From CAYVFC01 sp964450715 (lineage in GTDB: Bacteria > Myxococcota_A > Polyangia > Polyangiales > JAFGIB01): DNA of 24,136 bases. Shown here in pieces: positions 16,951-24,136 of this stretch; positions within the stretch are counted from its first letter, which is position 1, and each line of letters begins with the position of its first letter. Location: the NCBI GenBank assembly GCA_964450715.1, contig CAYVFC010000124.1, forward strand, positions 1 through 24,136, given 5' to 3'. The notes under the pieces were generated by a model, which was not told the DNA's origin, did no database searches, and saw only the letters and a program-made list of their open reading frames with translations. The position numbers and the translations under genes were made by a program.

Positions 16951-17934
16951 ATGATGGACCTGATCGAGAGCCACGCCGACGATCTCAAGCTCATGCGCAA
17001 GAGCTGGACCCGCGTCTGGGTCACCTCGACAGTGGTGGCGCTCGCCCTGTTGCCGCTGTACGCCCCGGAGCACCTGGTCTACGTCGGCACGCTGGTCGCC
17101 ATCTACGCCATCGGCGTGCTGGGCCAGAACCTGTTGATCGGAAGCGCGGGCCAGATCTCCTTCGGGCAGGCCGGGTTTCTCTGCCTGGGGGCCTATGCCT
17201 TCGGGCACCTGTCCCGGGCGGGCGTGGCCTGGCCGCTGGCCGTGCTCGCCGCCGGGCTGCTCACCGCCCTGTTCGGCCTGGTGGTGGGCTTTCCCTCGCT
17301 CAGGCTCAAGGGGCCCTACCTGGCCGTGGTCACCCTGGGCTTCGGGGTGGCCGTCTACCAGATCTTCGTCAACTCGCCACTGCTCTCCGGCGGCCGCATG
17401 GGGCTGCAGGTCGACAAGCTATCGCCCCGTTGGGGGCTCTCCGCGGGCGACTTCGTCTACTACCTCTACTTCGCCATCGCCCTGTGCTTCACCCTGGCCA
17501 CCTACAACCTGCTCTTTTCCTACCTGGGACGGGCGCTGGTCGCCATCCGCGACAACGACATCGCGGCCGAGATACTCGGGGTAAACCTGACCCGCTACAA
17601 GCTGTTGGCCTTCGCCGTCAGCTCCTTCTACATCGGCGTGCAAGGGGGGCTGTACGCGCTGTTCATCGGCTATCTCGAGCCCAACATGTTCACCTTCAAC
17701 GAGACCATCGTCTTTCTGGTGGCGGTGATCGTGGGCGGGCTGGGCTCGGTGGAGGGCTCCCTCTTCGGCGCCGCCTTCGCCGTGCTGGTGCCGGTCCTCT
17801 TCAGCGACTTCAAGCAGTACGTGCCGGTGGTCTTCGGCGCTGCCATCGTGGCGGTGATGATCTTCCAGCCCGGCGGGCTGGCCGGCTCCTGGGCCAAGAT
17901 CCGGCTCTACTTCCGCAACTGGCCCTTCCGCTGA
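16951..17934 (+). CDS. livM: LIV-type ABC transporter permease LivM
   Basis: The protein is 327 residues. Two adjacent ATG codons at 16951 and 16954 follow GAGGG, so the exact start is uncertain by one codon. About nine or ten hydrophobic segments are visible. The early motif GSAGQISFGQAGFLCLGAYA and the cytoplasmic loop IRDNDIAAEILGVNLTRYKL (the EAA-like coupling loop) are diagnostic of LivM. It forms the inner-membrane channel with LivH, energised by LivG and LivF. It is separated from its ATPase genes by a divergent minus-strand pair, so it needs its own promoter in 16814-16950. None of consensus quality was seen there. Confidence 0.95.
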   Translation: MMDLIESHADDLKLMRKSWTRVWVTSTVVALALLPLYAPEHLVYVGTLVAIYAIGVLGQNLLIGSAGQISFGQAGFLCLGAYAFGHLSRAGVAWPLAVLAAGLLTALFGLVVGFPSLRLKGPYLAVVTLGFGVAVYQIFVNSPLLSGGRMGLQVDKLSPRWGLSAGDFVYYLYFAIALCFTLATYNLLFSYLGRALVAIRDNDIAAEILGVNLTRYKLLAFAVSSFYIGVQGGLYALFIGYLEPNMFTFNETIVFLVAVIVGGLGSVEGSLFGAAFAVLVPVLFSDFKQYVPVVFGAAIVAVMIFQPGGLAGSWAKIRLYFRNWPFR

Positions 17935-18005
17935 ACCGCCAGCGGGCGACGGCGCCTGGGTACGAAAACGCTATTGGGAATCGATAAGGATAGACGGATC
18001 AGAAC

Positions 18006-18887
18006 ATGGAACTGGCGCTACAATACCTGGTATCGGGGCTCTCCCAGGGCAGCCTCTACGCGCTGGTCGCCCTGGGCCTGGTGCTGGTCTACCGCGCCAG
18101 CCGCATTTTGAACTTCGCCCACGGGGAGGTGACCACAGCCAGCGCCTTCGCAGCCTTCGCGCTGATGGCCGCGGGACAGCCCTGGTACCTGGCCTTTACC
18201 GGGGCGGTGCTGTTCGGCGCGGTCATCTCGGTGCTCTTCTACTTCGCCATCATCATCCCGGCCCAGCGCCGGCAGGCCACCCACCTGGGACAGATCGCGC
18301 TGACCCTGGGCTTCGGCCTGGTGCTGCAGGGGCTGGTGCTGGGCCTGGGCGACACCGAGCCGCAGACCTTCCCCTTCCCGCTGTCCGAAACCAAGGTCTA
18401 CCGCCTGGGAGGGGTGGTGATAAGCGAGCTTACCCTGGACGCTTTTCTGGCCGGCGTGATCGGCTGCTCGCTCTGCTACCTGCTGGTGCAGAAGACCCGC
18501 TTCGGCCTGGCCATGCAGGCCACCAGCGAGAATCTGCCCGCGGCGCAGACGCTGGGCATCCCCACCCGGCGGGTGCTGGCCTTTTCCTGGGGCCTGTCTT
18601 CCGCGCTGGGCGTGGTGGCGGGCCTGTTTCTGGCCGCGGCGCTGCTCATCGATCCCTTCTTCATGCTCGACCCCTTCTTCAAGGGCTTTGCAGCCGCCAT
18701 CCTGGGCGGGCTCAACAGCCTGCCGGGCGCCATGGTGGGGGGCCTCTTGCTGGGAGCTGCCGAGTCGCTGGCCGGCGGCTTCGTCTCGGTGGCCTTCAAG
18801 AACTCGCTGGCCTTTCTCATCATCATCGCCGTGCTGCTGGTGCGACCCGAGGGGCTGCTGGGCAAGGAATTCATCGAGCGGGTGTGA
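18006..18887 (+). CDS. livH: LIV-type ABC transporter permease LivH
   Basis: The protein is 293 residues from the ATG at 18006. The N-terminal segment LVSGLSQGSLYALVALGLVL and the following RILNFAHGE are the family hallmark. The loop TRFGLAMQATSENLPAAQTL GIPTRRV is the coupling region for the ATPases. About eight hydrophobic segments are present and the C-terminus ends VRPEGLLGKEFIERV. It is the second half of the permease, 71 bp after livM on the same strand. The order M then H is reversed relative to the common livHM order. The gene is convergent with the diguanylate cyclase gene, leaving 21 bp and no clear terminator. Confidence 0.95.
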   Translation: MELALQYLVSGLSQGSLYALVALGLVLVYRASRILNFAHGEVTTASAFAAFALMAAGQPWYLAFTGAVLFGAVISVLFYFAIIIPAQRRQATHLGQIALTLGFGLVLQGLVLGLGDTEPQTFPFPLSETKVYRLGGVVISELTLDAFLAGVIGCSLCYLLVQKTRFGLAMQATSENLPAAQTLGIPTRRVLAFSWGLSSALGVVAGLFLAAALLIDPFFMLDPFFKGFAAAILGGLNSLPGAMVGGLLLGAAESLAGGFVSVAFKNSLAFLIIIAVLLVRPEGLLGKEFIERV

Positions 18888-18908
18888 TGCCCCCCCGCGC
18901 CCTTCCCC

Positions 18909-19880
18909 TTAGCACTCCACCCGGTCGCGGCCGGCTCGCTTGGCGCGGAACAGCGCCTGGTCGGCAGCCTCGACGAACCGTTCGGGAACCAGACCGTCCC
19001 GCATCTGGGCGGCTCCGACCGAGACGGTGACCGTGCCGAGCGGCCGGCAGTCGAAGTACTCGATCCGGGTGCAGGCCACGGCCGAGCGCACCCGCGCGCC
19101 CACCACCAGCGCGTTGTCGAGCGAGGCGCCGGGCAGCAGCACCGCGAACTCCTCGCCGCCGTAGCGCGCGATGAGATCGGTGGGACGGATGACCCTGCGC
19201 ATGGCCGAGGCCACCGCCCGGAGCGCGCAGTCGCCGCCCACGTGTCCGTGCTGGTCGTTCCACTGCTTGAACTCGTCGATGTCGATGAGCAGCAGCGAGA
19301 GCGGCTGGTCTGCCGCGCGCGAGCGCTCCATCTGCCGCGCCAGCATCTTGTCCAGCCAGCGCCGGTTGAACAGCCCGGTCAGCGCATCCACGCTGGCGTG
19401 AAACTTGTAGCGCTGCATCTGCGCCCGGTCGCTCTGGATGATCTCGTTGCCGGCCCGCATACGACTGGCCAGCGTGCGCAACAGGTTGGTGGAGACCGCG
19501 TGCGAGCTCTCGGCCAGGATCCAGACCAGCTCCTCGTCGAGCACCAGCAGCCGGGTGGTCCGCGAGGCGATCACAAAGGCCGAGGCGGGCTTGCCGTCGA
19601 TGAGCGAAAGCTCTCCCACCGTCTCGCCCGGACCCAGCCGGGTCAGCGCCGGCGTCTCCGGAGTGCCGAGATGAATGCCGAGCTCTCCGGCCAGCACCAG
19701 AAACAGCTGCCGATTATCGGCGCCGCGCTCGATCAGCACCTCGCCCGCTACCAGCCGGCGTACCGGGCAACCGCGCAGCACCGGCTCCAGCGCGTCGAGG
19801 TCGGCCGAGGTGAAAAGCACGAGCTGCTCGAGATCGGCTCGGGTCAAGGGCTCGGTAGAATCCGGTGCGTCGGATGTCAT
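18909..19880 (-). CDS. Diguanylate cyclase with N-terminal cyclic-nucleotide-binding-type domain
   Basis: The protein is 323 residues from the ATG at 19880. A longer upstream reading frame has no domain sense. Residues about 20-135 have the cNMP-binding beta-roll pattern (VAGEVLIERGADNRQLFLVL, PGETVGELSLIDGKPAS). Residues about 165-323 form a GGDEF domain with LTGLFNRRWLD, a GGEEF active site at 241-245 and an RPTD inhibition site at 232-235. It should make cyclic di-GMP from two GTP with product inhibition, controlled by a nucleotide or other effector. The roll's phosphate-binding region (GELSLIDGKPAS) lacks the conserved Arg of true cAMP binders, so the ligand is uncertain. There is no strong Shine-Dalgarno. 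A TATACT box at 19892-19897 would give a near-leaderless mRNA. Confidence 0.93.
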   Translation of the reverse strand: MTSDAPDSTEPLTRADLEQLVLFTSADLDALEPVLRGCPVRRLVAGEVLIERGADNRQLFLVLAGELGIHLGTPETPALTRLGPGETVGELSLIDGKPASAFVIASRTTRLLVLDEELVWILAESSHAVSTNLLRTLASRMRAGNEIIQSDRAQMQRYKFHASVDALTGLFNRRWLDKMLARQMERSRAADQPLSLLLIDIDEFKQWNDQHGHVGGDCALRAVASAMRRVIRPTDLIARYGGEEFAVLLPGASLDNALVVGARVRSAVACTRIEYFDCRPLGTVTVSVGAAQMRDGLVPERFVEAADQALFRAKRAGRDRVEC

Positions 19881-19935
19881 TGCGAATCTACAGTATAACC
19901 GAAATTCACTACCGCGGTCGCTAAAAGCCTGCCGG

Positions 19936-22900
19936 CTACTGTTTGGCGCCGTCAGAGCCCGGCTCCACGACGGTAAGCTTGGCCGGTTGCTCTTCGGTAT
20001 CCGGGCAACCATCCTCGTCCTCGCTCCCGTCCTTATCCTCGGCCTGGTCCGGACAGCTGTCCTCCGGATCGATCACGCCGTCGCCGTCGTTGTCCGGGTC
20101 CGGGCAGCCATCCTCGTCCTCGAACTCGTCCGCGTCCTCGGCCGCGTCGGCGCATTGATCCGAGCCGTCCGGGATACCGTCGCCGTCGTTGTCCGGGTCC
20201 GGGCAGCCGTCCGCGTCCTGGAAGCCGTCCGCGTCCTCTACCTGTTCGGGGCAACGGTCCTGCTCGTCGGGCACGCCGTCGCCGTCCGAGTCCTCCGGCT
20301 CAACCGCGGTATCCGCCGTATAGCCGATGGTCGCCACCACGCGGAAATCTGGCGAGCCAAAACCGCGCGACATGCCCGGCCCGGCTGCCACGCCCTGGTA
20401 AAAGCCCCCGGGCTGATGCTTGATCCCGACCAGCGCCTCGAGCGGCGTGTACTCGCGCTGAAACAGGCCGCCGAAGAAGGTGCTGCCGTAGACCTCCGCG
20501 TGCGCGTATAAAGTCTTTACCACCCGGTAGCGGGCGCCTACTCCGTAGATGAGCTCCTGGTCCAGGCTCAGGTTGTAGACATCCACGGGCTTGCGCAGGC
20601 GCGCCCCCAGGCGCGCCCGCGCGTCAAAAGGGCCGGCGCTGAGCTGCGCGATCACCGCCGGCTCGTAGGAGCCGATCGCGTCTCCCGAGTACCTCTGGCT
20701 GGCGCTGTCCATCTCGGCGGTGGGAACGCGTGCCACCAGCTCGGCACTGATGGCGAACGGCTGGTCGGACCTGCTCCGCAGCAATGCCAGGCGCCCTCCC
20801 AGGGCCAGGTCGCCCAGACCCGCGCCGTCGGGCGAGAGCGCGGCCATGGCGCGGGTATTTTCGCCGCTCATCAAGAGGTTGACCGGCAGGATGCCGAACA
20901 ACGTGAGCCGTTCGCAGCCGCCATAGGCCAGGCCCAAATGCGCGACCAGATGGTCGCCGATCACCCGCCGCTCGCTGTCCGGATCTTCGGCCTCCAGCTC
21001 GTAGACCAGCGGATCGTCGGCATAGTCGAGCATGAACAGCAGTCCGAGCTGCTCGCGGCCGAGAACCCCGGCGCGGCCCAGGGCAAATCCGTCGTCCGCC
21101 AGCGGGGCGGGCTTGAACCGGTCGACGGCCACCTGCGCCTCGACGCCGGGTGCGTTCAGCAGCGACAGGGCCAGCCCGAGCAGCGCGGCCAGTGTTGCCG
21201 CGGTCGCCCGGCCCGCTCGCGATAGGTGCCGGCGACCGATCCGCCGCCGCCGGGCGCAGAGCAGCAGCGCGAGCAGCAGCGCGGCCGGCCAGGCGCCCGC
21301 GCCCGCGCCCACCCGGCGCACGGCGCACATCGCGCCGCCGGACAGCGTGCTGTTGCCCGGCCCAAAGGCGGCGTCCAGGCGGTCCGCCACGCCGTCGGAG
21401 TTCGCATCGCCCGGCTCATAGGCGGTCAGTACCAAGTCGCCATCGTCGTCCGCGTCCAGGTGGTCGGGCGCGCCGTCGCCGTCCGTGTCCAGGTCTTTGC
21501 CGCGCGGGCGCTCGTCCCGGGTGGAGATGGAATCGTTGTCGTCGTCCGCGTCCAGGTGATTCGGCACGCCGTCGCCGTCCGTGTCCAGGTCCATGCCGTC
21601 GGGGCGCTCGTCGATCGTATCGATACCGTCGCCGTCGTCGTCCGCGTCCAGGTGATTCGGCACCCCGTCGCCGTCCGTGTCCACGTCTACGCCGCCGGGA
21701 CGTTCGTCCGCCGTTCCTATCCCGTCGCCGTCGTCGTCCGCTTCCTGGTAGTCGGCAGTGCCGTCGCTGTCCGAATCCCGGCAAGGCTCGACCGGACACT
21801 CGATCGCATCGGGCAGACCGTCGCCGTCCCCATCGCCAGCGCCCGGACCGCCGCCGCTGCCGCTGCCTGCAGCGCCGCCGCCGCTACCGCCGCCGCCCGG
21901 CGCTTGGCCGCTCGGCTGCAGGTAGTCCGGTATCCCGTCGCCGTTCTGGTCGCCGCCTTCGTTCTCGTCCGGCACGCCGTCACCGTCCGAGTCCAGATCC
22001 AGGTATGCCGGCCTACCGTCACCATCCAGGTCGCCGCCCCGCGCCTCTTCATCCAGAAGCTCTCGCGCGGTCGAGATGCCGTCGCCGTCATCGTCGGTGT
22101 CGAGGTGATCGGGCACGCCGTCGCCGTCCGTGTCCTCGACCACTGCGGCCTCGGTCGAGGTGGGCACACCGTCATCGTCATCGTCATCGTCGAGCCAGTC
22201 CGCCACGCCGTCGCCGTCCGTGTCCCGGCAAGGCAGGGCCGGACACTCGTCCAGGTCGGCCAACCCGTCAGTGTCGGTATCGGCGCCCTCGAGTAAAGGG
22301 AAGCTGTCGTGGTCGAGGTAGTCCGGCCTACCGTCGCCGTCCGTGTCCACGTCCTGGTCGCCCGGGCGCTCGGCACCGGTGGGCACGCCGTCGCCGTCGT
22401 CGTCCGGGTCGAGCAGGTCCGGCGTACCGTCGCCGTCCGTGTCCGGCAAGGTGCCCGACTGACCGGCCTCGTCGCCGTCCGCGATCCCGTCGCCGTCCGT
22501 GTCCTCGTCCAGCGGGTCCGAGCCTATCGCGCACTCGCGGCTGCCGGTGAGCGCGTCAGAGTCGGCGTCCGCATCGCCCACCACCACGCGAATCGGGAAG
22601 CCCGGGCTCTGCGTGCTATCGGCCGCGACGAACTGGTCGAGATAGGCGTTGTTGCCCTTGCCGTCGCTGTCGAAGTTGCCCCAGGCGCGCGCGTTGCCGC
22701 TGCTCTGGGCCGGGTCGCCGCCTACGTAGTAGAACGCCTCGACAGCGCTCTGGTAGCTGCCCGGATCGAGACCCTCGGCAGGAGAGGTTACCGGCGAGAG
22801 CTGGCCGGCCTGGTCGTTCATCGGCTCGCTGTCGGCGGGCACGGCATTGTCATCCCAGAACATGTTGACTGGCGTGCGCGTGCTGCGGTCCGCTTCCACG

Positions 22901-23952
22901 CGAAACATGCGGATGCCCGGGTAGGCGCTCTCGATATCGTCGGCGATGTAGTGGAACTCGCCGATGTTGAGCCGGATGATACAGCTGGTCGCGCCCCCGG
23001 GCGCCGGCTGGCCGGCGTTATCGGTTCCGTCCCACGACACGCTGTTCTCCCCCTCCCGCGCGGGACCGACCGCGGAGAAGTCCTGCGGGTTTCCGAAGTC
23101 GTAAGCGCCGTCGCGGTCCACGTCGCAGACCATGACGTACTGCCCGTTCACGTTGCTATGAAAGGTTATGGTGCCGGCCACGCCCTGCAGCAGCGAGGAG
23201 CCGCCGCAGGAGCCGGTGAGCTCGACCGCGCCGACTACGGGCGGAGTCCAGTTGTAGCGGGCGTTTTCGGGGGGATTGAGATAGAGGCGGTACTCGGGCT
23301 CGGTCGCGTGGCCGCTACTGGGCACCGAGCGGCCGACCCGATCGCCATCCGTGGTCTCCGGCCCGGTACCGTTGGCTTGCAGCCGGTAGCGCGCGCCAGA
23401 CACGCCGCACATCTGCATCTCGATGACCGCGTCGGTTCCCTCGCTGCCGCCGGGCACCACCGCATACACGCTGCCGTTGTTGGAGCGGTTGGCGGCAAAG
23501 CCGGAGTTGCTCTGAAAGCTCCAGCTGGTCGACCAGAGACGCCCGGGCCGCTCGTTGCCCTGCCCGTAAAGGCAGTCGAAGTCCGTCACGCTGGTGCCGC
23601 ATACCCGCACGTCCCACTCTATGCCTAGTAGCTGGGTGGCGATGTCGAACCCGTAGGCCCCGATCACCCCGCTGACGGCGTTGAGGCAGGTGTTACTCAG
23701 TATGGTTCCCACCAGGGTGCCGTCCGGACGGTTGAGGGTGGCGGCCAGGCCGCTTCCAACCCAGCAGATCTTCTCCTGCCCGTTGTTCAGGATATCCACC
23801 TGCAGAACCGTCTCGTCGTGCAGCTCCTGGTCATGGGCCAGGCCCGCGTTCACCGCATCACCTATATCGAGCTCGGCAGAGCCCTCGGCCAGCGCCGTCG
23901 CGCTCGCCAGCAAGGCGAAGAGCGAGGATAGAATGAACAAATCGCTTTTCAT
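19936..23952 (-). CDS. Giant surface protein: TSP3 stalk, internal MYXO-CTERM-like tag, outer-membrane barrel
   Basis: The protein is 1338 residues. The ATG at 23952 has GAGGGGG 5 nt upstream and begins a signal peptide (cleavage near ALA-EGS). Residues about 30-465 are a beta-rich domain with a FlgD-like Ig strand set near 304-345 (VSWDGTDNAGQPAPGG). Residues about 470-860 are two blocks of Asp-rich TSP3 calcium-binding repeats around a Gly/Ser linker. Residues about 870-906 read like a MYXO-CTERM tag: Cys, hydrophobic PAALLLALLL, then CARRRRIGRR. A second signal-like helix follows at about 911-935, ending NAPGVEAQ. Residues about 940-1215 resemble the barrel of myxobacterial OmpA-like proteins (FKPAP, LGRAG, LFMLDYADDPLV), and 1221-1321 are TSP3 again. 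No OmpA peptidoglycan-binding domain is seen. It may be a fusion or a polyprotein. Confidence 0.9.
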   Translation of the reverse strand: MKSDLFILSSLFALLASATALAEGSAELDIGDAVNAGLAHDQELHDETVLQVDILNNGQEKICWVGSGLAATLNRPDGTLVGTILSNTCLNAVSGVIGAYGFDIATQLLGIEWDVRVCGTSVTDFDCLYGQGNERPGRLWSTSWSFQSNSGFAANRSNNGSVYAVVPGGSEGTDAVIEMQMCGVSGARYRLQANGTGPETTDGDRVGRSVPSSGHATEPEYRLYLNPPENARYNWTPPVVGAVELTGSCGGSSLLQGVAGTITFHSNVNGQYVMVCDVDRDGAYDFGNPQDFSAVGPAREGENSVSWDGTDNAGQPAPGGATSCIIRLNIGEFHYIADDIESAYPGIRMFRVEADRSTRTPVNMFWDDNAVPADSEPMNDQAGQLSPVTSPAEGLDPGSYQSAVEAFYYVGGDPAQSSGNARAWGNFDSDGKGNNAYLDQFVAADSTQSPGFPIRVVVGDADADSDALTGSRECAIGSDPLDEDTDGDGIADGDEAGQSGTLPDTDGDGTPDLLDPDDDGDGVPTGAERPGDQDVDTDGDGRPDYLDHDSFPLLEGADTDTDGLADLDECPALPCRDTDGDGVADWLDDDDDDDGVPTSTEAAVVEDTDGDGVPDHLDTDDDGDGISTARELLDEEARGGDLDGDGRPAYLDLDSDGDGVPDENEGGDQNGDGIPDYLQPSGQAPGGGGSGGGAAGSGSGGGPGAGDGDGDGLPDAIECPVEPCRDSDSDGTADYQEADDDGDGIGTADERPGGVDVDTDGDGVPNHLDADDDGDGIDTIDERPDGMDLDTDGDGVPNHLDADDDNDSISTRDERPRGKDLDTDGDGAPDHLDADDDGDLVLTAYEPGDANSDGVADRLDAAFGPGNSTLSGGAMCAVRRVGAGAGAWPAALLLALLLCARRRRIGRRHLSRAGRATAATLAALLGLALSLLNAPGVEAQVAVDRFKPAPLADDGFALGRAGVLGREQLGLLFMLDYADDPLVYELEAEDPDSERRVIGDHLVAHLGLAYGGCERLTLFGILPVNLLMSGENTRAMAALSPDGAGLGDLALGGRLALLRSRSDQPFAISAELVARVPTAEMDSASQRYSGDAIGSYEPAVIAQLSAGPFDARARLGARLRKPVDVYNLSLDQELIYGVGARYRVVKTLYAHAEVYGSTFFGGLFQREYTPLEALVGIKHQPGGFYQGVAAGPGMSRGFGSPDFRVVATIGYTADTAVEPEDSDGDGVPDEQDRCPEQVEDADGFQDADGCPDPDNDGDGIPDGSDQCADAAEDADEFEDEDGCPDPDNDGDGVIDPEDSCPDQAEDKDGSEDEDGCPDTEEQPAKLTVVEPGSDGAKQ
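19990..20290 (-). repeat. C-terminal TSP3 repeat block
   Basis: Three consecutive units of the form DNDGDGxxDxxDxCPDxxEDxD (protein 1221-1321) are encoded with strongly repetitive GTC/GTCC codons. In OmpA-type proteins such a block usually links the barrel to a peptidoglycan-binding domain. Here the protein ends shortly after it. Confidence 0.85.
21135..21330 (-). other. Junction: MYXO-CTERM-like tail followed by a second signal-peptide-like segment
   Basis: On the minus strand, about 21328 to 21235 encodes MCAVRRV, a Gly/Ala stretch, PAALLLALLLC and the Arg cluster ARRRRIGRR. About 21220 to 21145 encodes RATAATLAALLGLALSLLN APGVEAQ, which has the shape of a Sec signal peptide with a VEA cleavage site. 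The frame is open throughout, and no ATG, or GTG or TTG before the second segment, is seen that would allow a separate start. Confidence 0.7.
21420..22540 (-). repeat. Main TSP3 repeat array with 96-bp DNA-level periodicity
   Basis: The coding DNA repeats CCGTCGCCGTCCGTGTCC-type words throughout. Near 21541 and 21637 the DNA is almost identical over about 46 bp at a spacing of exactly 96 bp, giving 32-residue units of the form DERPxGxDxDTDGDGVPNHL. Another longer-range internal duplication is seen in the CPxxPCRDxDxDG segments flanking the Gly-rich linker. Confidence 0.85.
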
Positions 23953-24136
23953 GGAAACCCCCTCTGCAGATCCGGGTAGGTACGGCCCCGAATATTTCAC
24001 CTTATGAAAAGGGCGCAACAAAAAACGGCCCCGCTCGTCAACTCGCTCTGTGTATGCGCGACAGCGCAATTTTGGGGCTGCTCCGGATTTCTCACCTCAA
24101 AAATCAGGATAATCGATACGAAGCGTCTTCCTATTC

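Noticed and set aside
19922..19937. Terminator after the giant surface-protein gene (AGCC-GGCA-GGCT then TTT)
   Set aside because: The stem is only 4 bp and the U-run is short, too weak to call.
21420..22540. CRISPR-like regular repeats
   Set aside because: The repeats are in-frame coding units of calcium-binding TSP3 sequence with no unique spacers and no cas genes nearby.
21150..22550. 466-codon Arg/Pro-rich plus-strand frame
   Set aside because: It arises from the repetitive GTC codons of the TSP3 array read antisense. It has no domain pattern.
19936..23952. Assignment as the outer-membrane exchange proteins TraA/TraB
   Set aside because: The architecture is only analogous. The PA14-like and Cys-rich repeat regions of TraA and the OmpA-type C-terminal domain of TraB are not seen.

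Overview
This is a 24.1 kb scaffold piece, with one 100-N gap, from what looks like a member of the Myxococcota or a related former deltaproteobacterium. The evidence is the type of gene content: MopE-type Asp/Cys motifs, a TPR-PEGA protein, long thrombospondin type 3 (TSP3) Asp repeats, large secreted lipoproteins, and a MYXO-CTERM-like tail (Cys, hydrophobic helix, Arg cluster). No rRNA, tRNA, CRISPR array, phage or transposase gene was seen.

Left third (1-8.6 kb). Three minus-strand genes encode envelope or exported proteins: a Cys-rich lipoprotein with MopE, EGF-like and L-domain-like parts (326-2194), a TPR-PEGA protein (2254-3465), and a 1317-residue lipoprotein carrying a metzincin zinc-protease site (4048-8001). 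This part is visibly less GC-rich than the rest. Its spacers hold palindromic repeats: a REP-like tract (252-325), a nested inverted-repeat element (3595-4043) and a 155-bp terminal-inverted-repeat element (8256-8410). The extreme left end carries a 71-bp exact copy of the 3' part of the first lipoprotein gene, split by the assembly gap.

Middle (8.6-18.9 kb, very GC-rich). A minus-strand membrane-anchored protein (8592-10184) is divergent from a branched-chain-amino-acid-type (LIV/HAAT) ABC transporter. The plus-strand order is solute-binding lipoprotein, LivG, LivF, then a long-chain-type acyl-CoA synthetase overlapping livF by four bases. A minus-strand pair follows (TTG-start lipoprotein, then flavin reductase), and then LivM and LivH on the plus strand. 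The set suggests uptake of an organic acid followed by CoA activation, with a flavin reductase nearby that might serve an oxygenase or redox step. The substrate cannot be read from sequence.

Right end (18.9-24.1 kb). A diguanylate cyclase with an N-terminal cyclic-nucleotide-binding-type domain (18909-19880) lies downstream of a 1338-residue surface protein gene (19936-23952). That ORF is the most unusual object here. It reads as two exported proteins in one frame: a signal peptide, adhesin-like domain, long TSP3 stalk and MYXO-CTERM-like tail, then directly a second signal-peptide-like segment, an outer-membrane beta-barrel-like domain and a second TSP3 block. It could be a natural polyprotein cut at the internal sorting tag, or a gene fusion.
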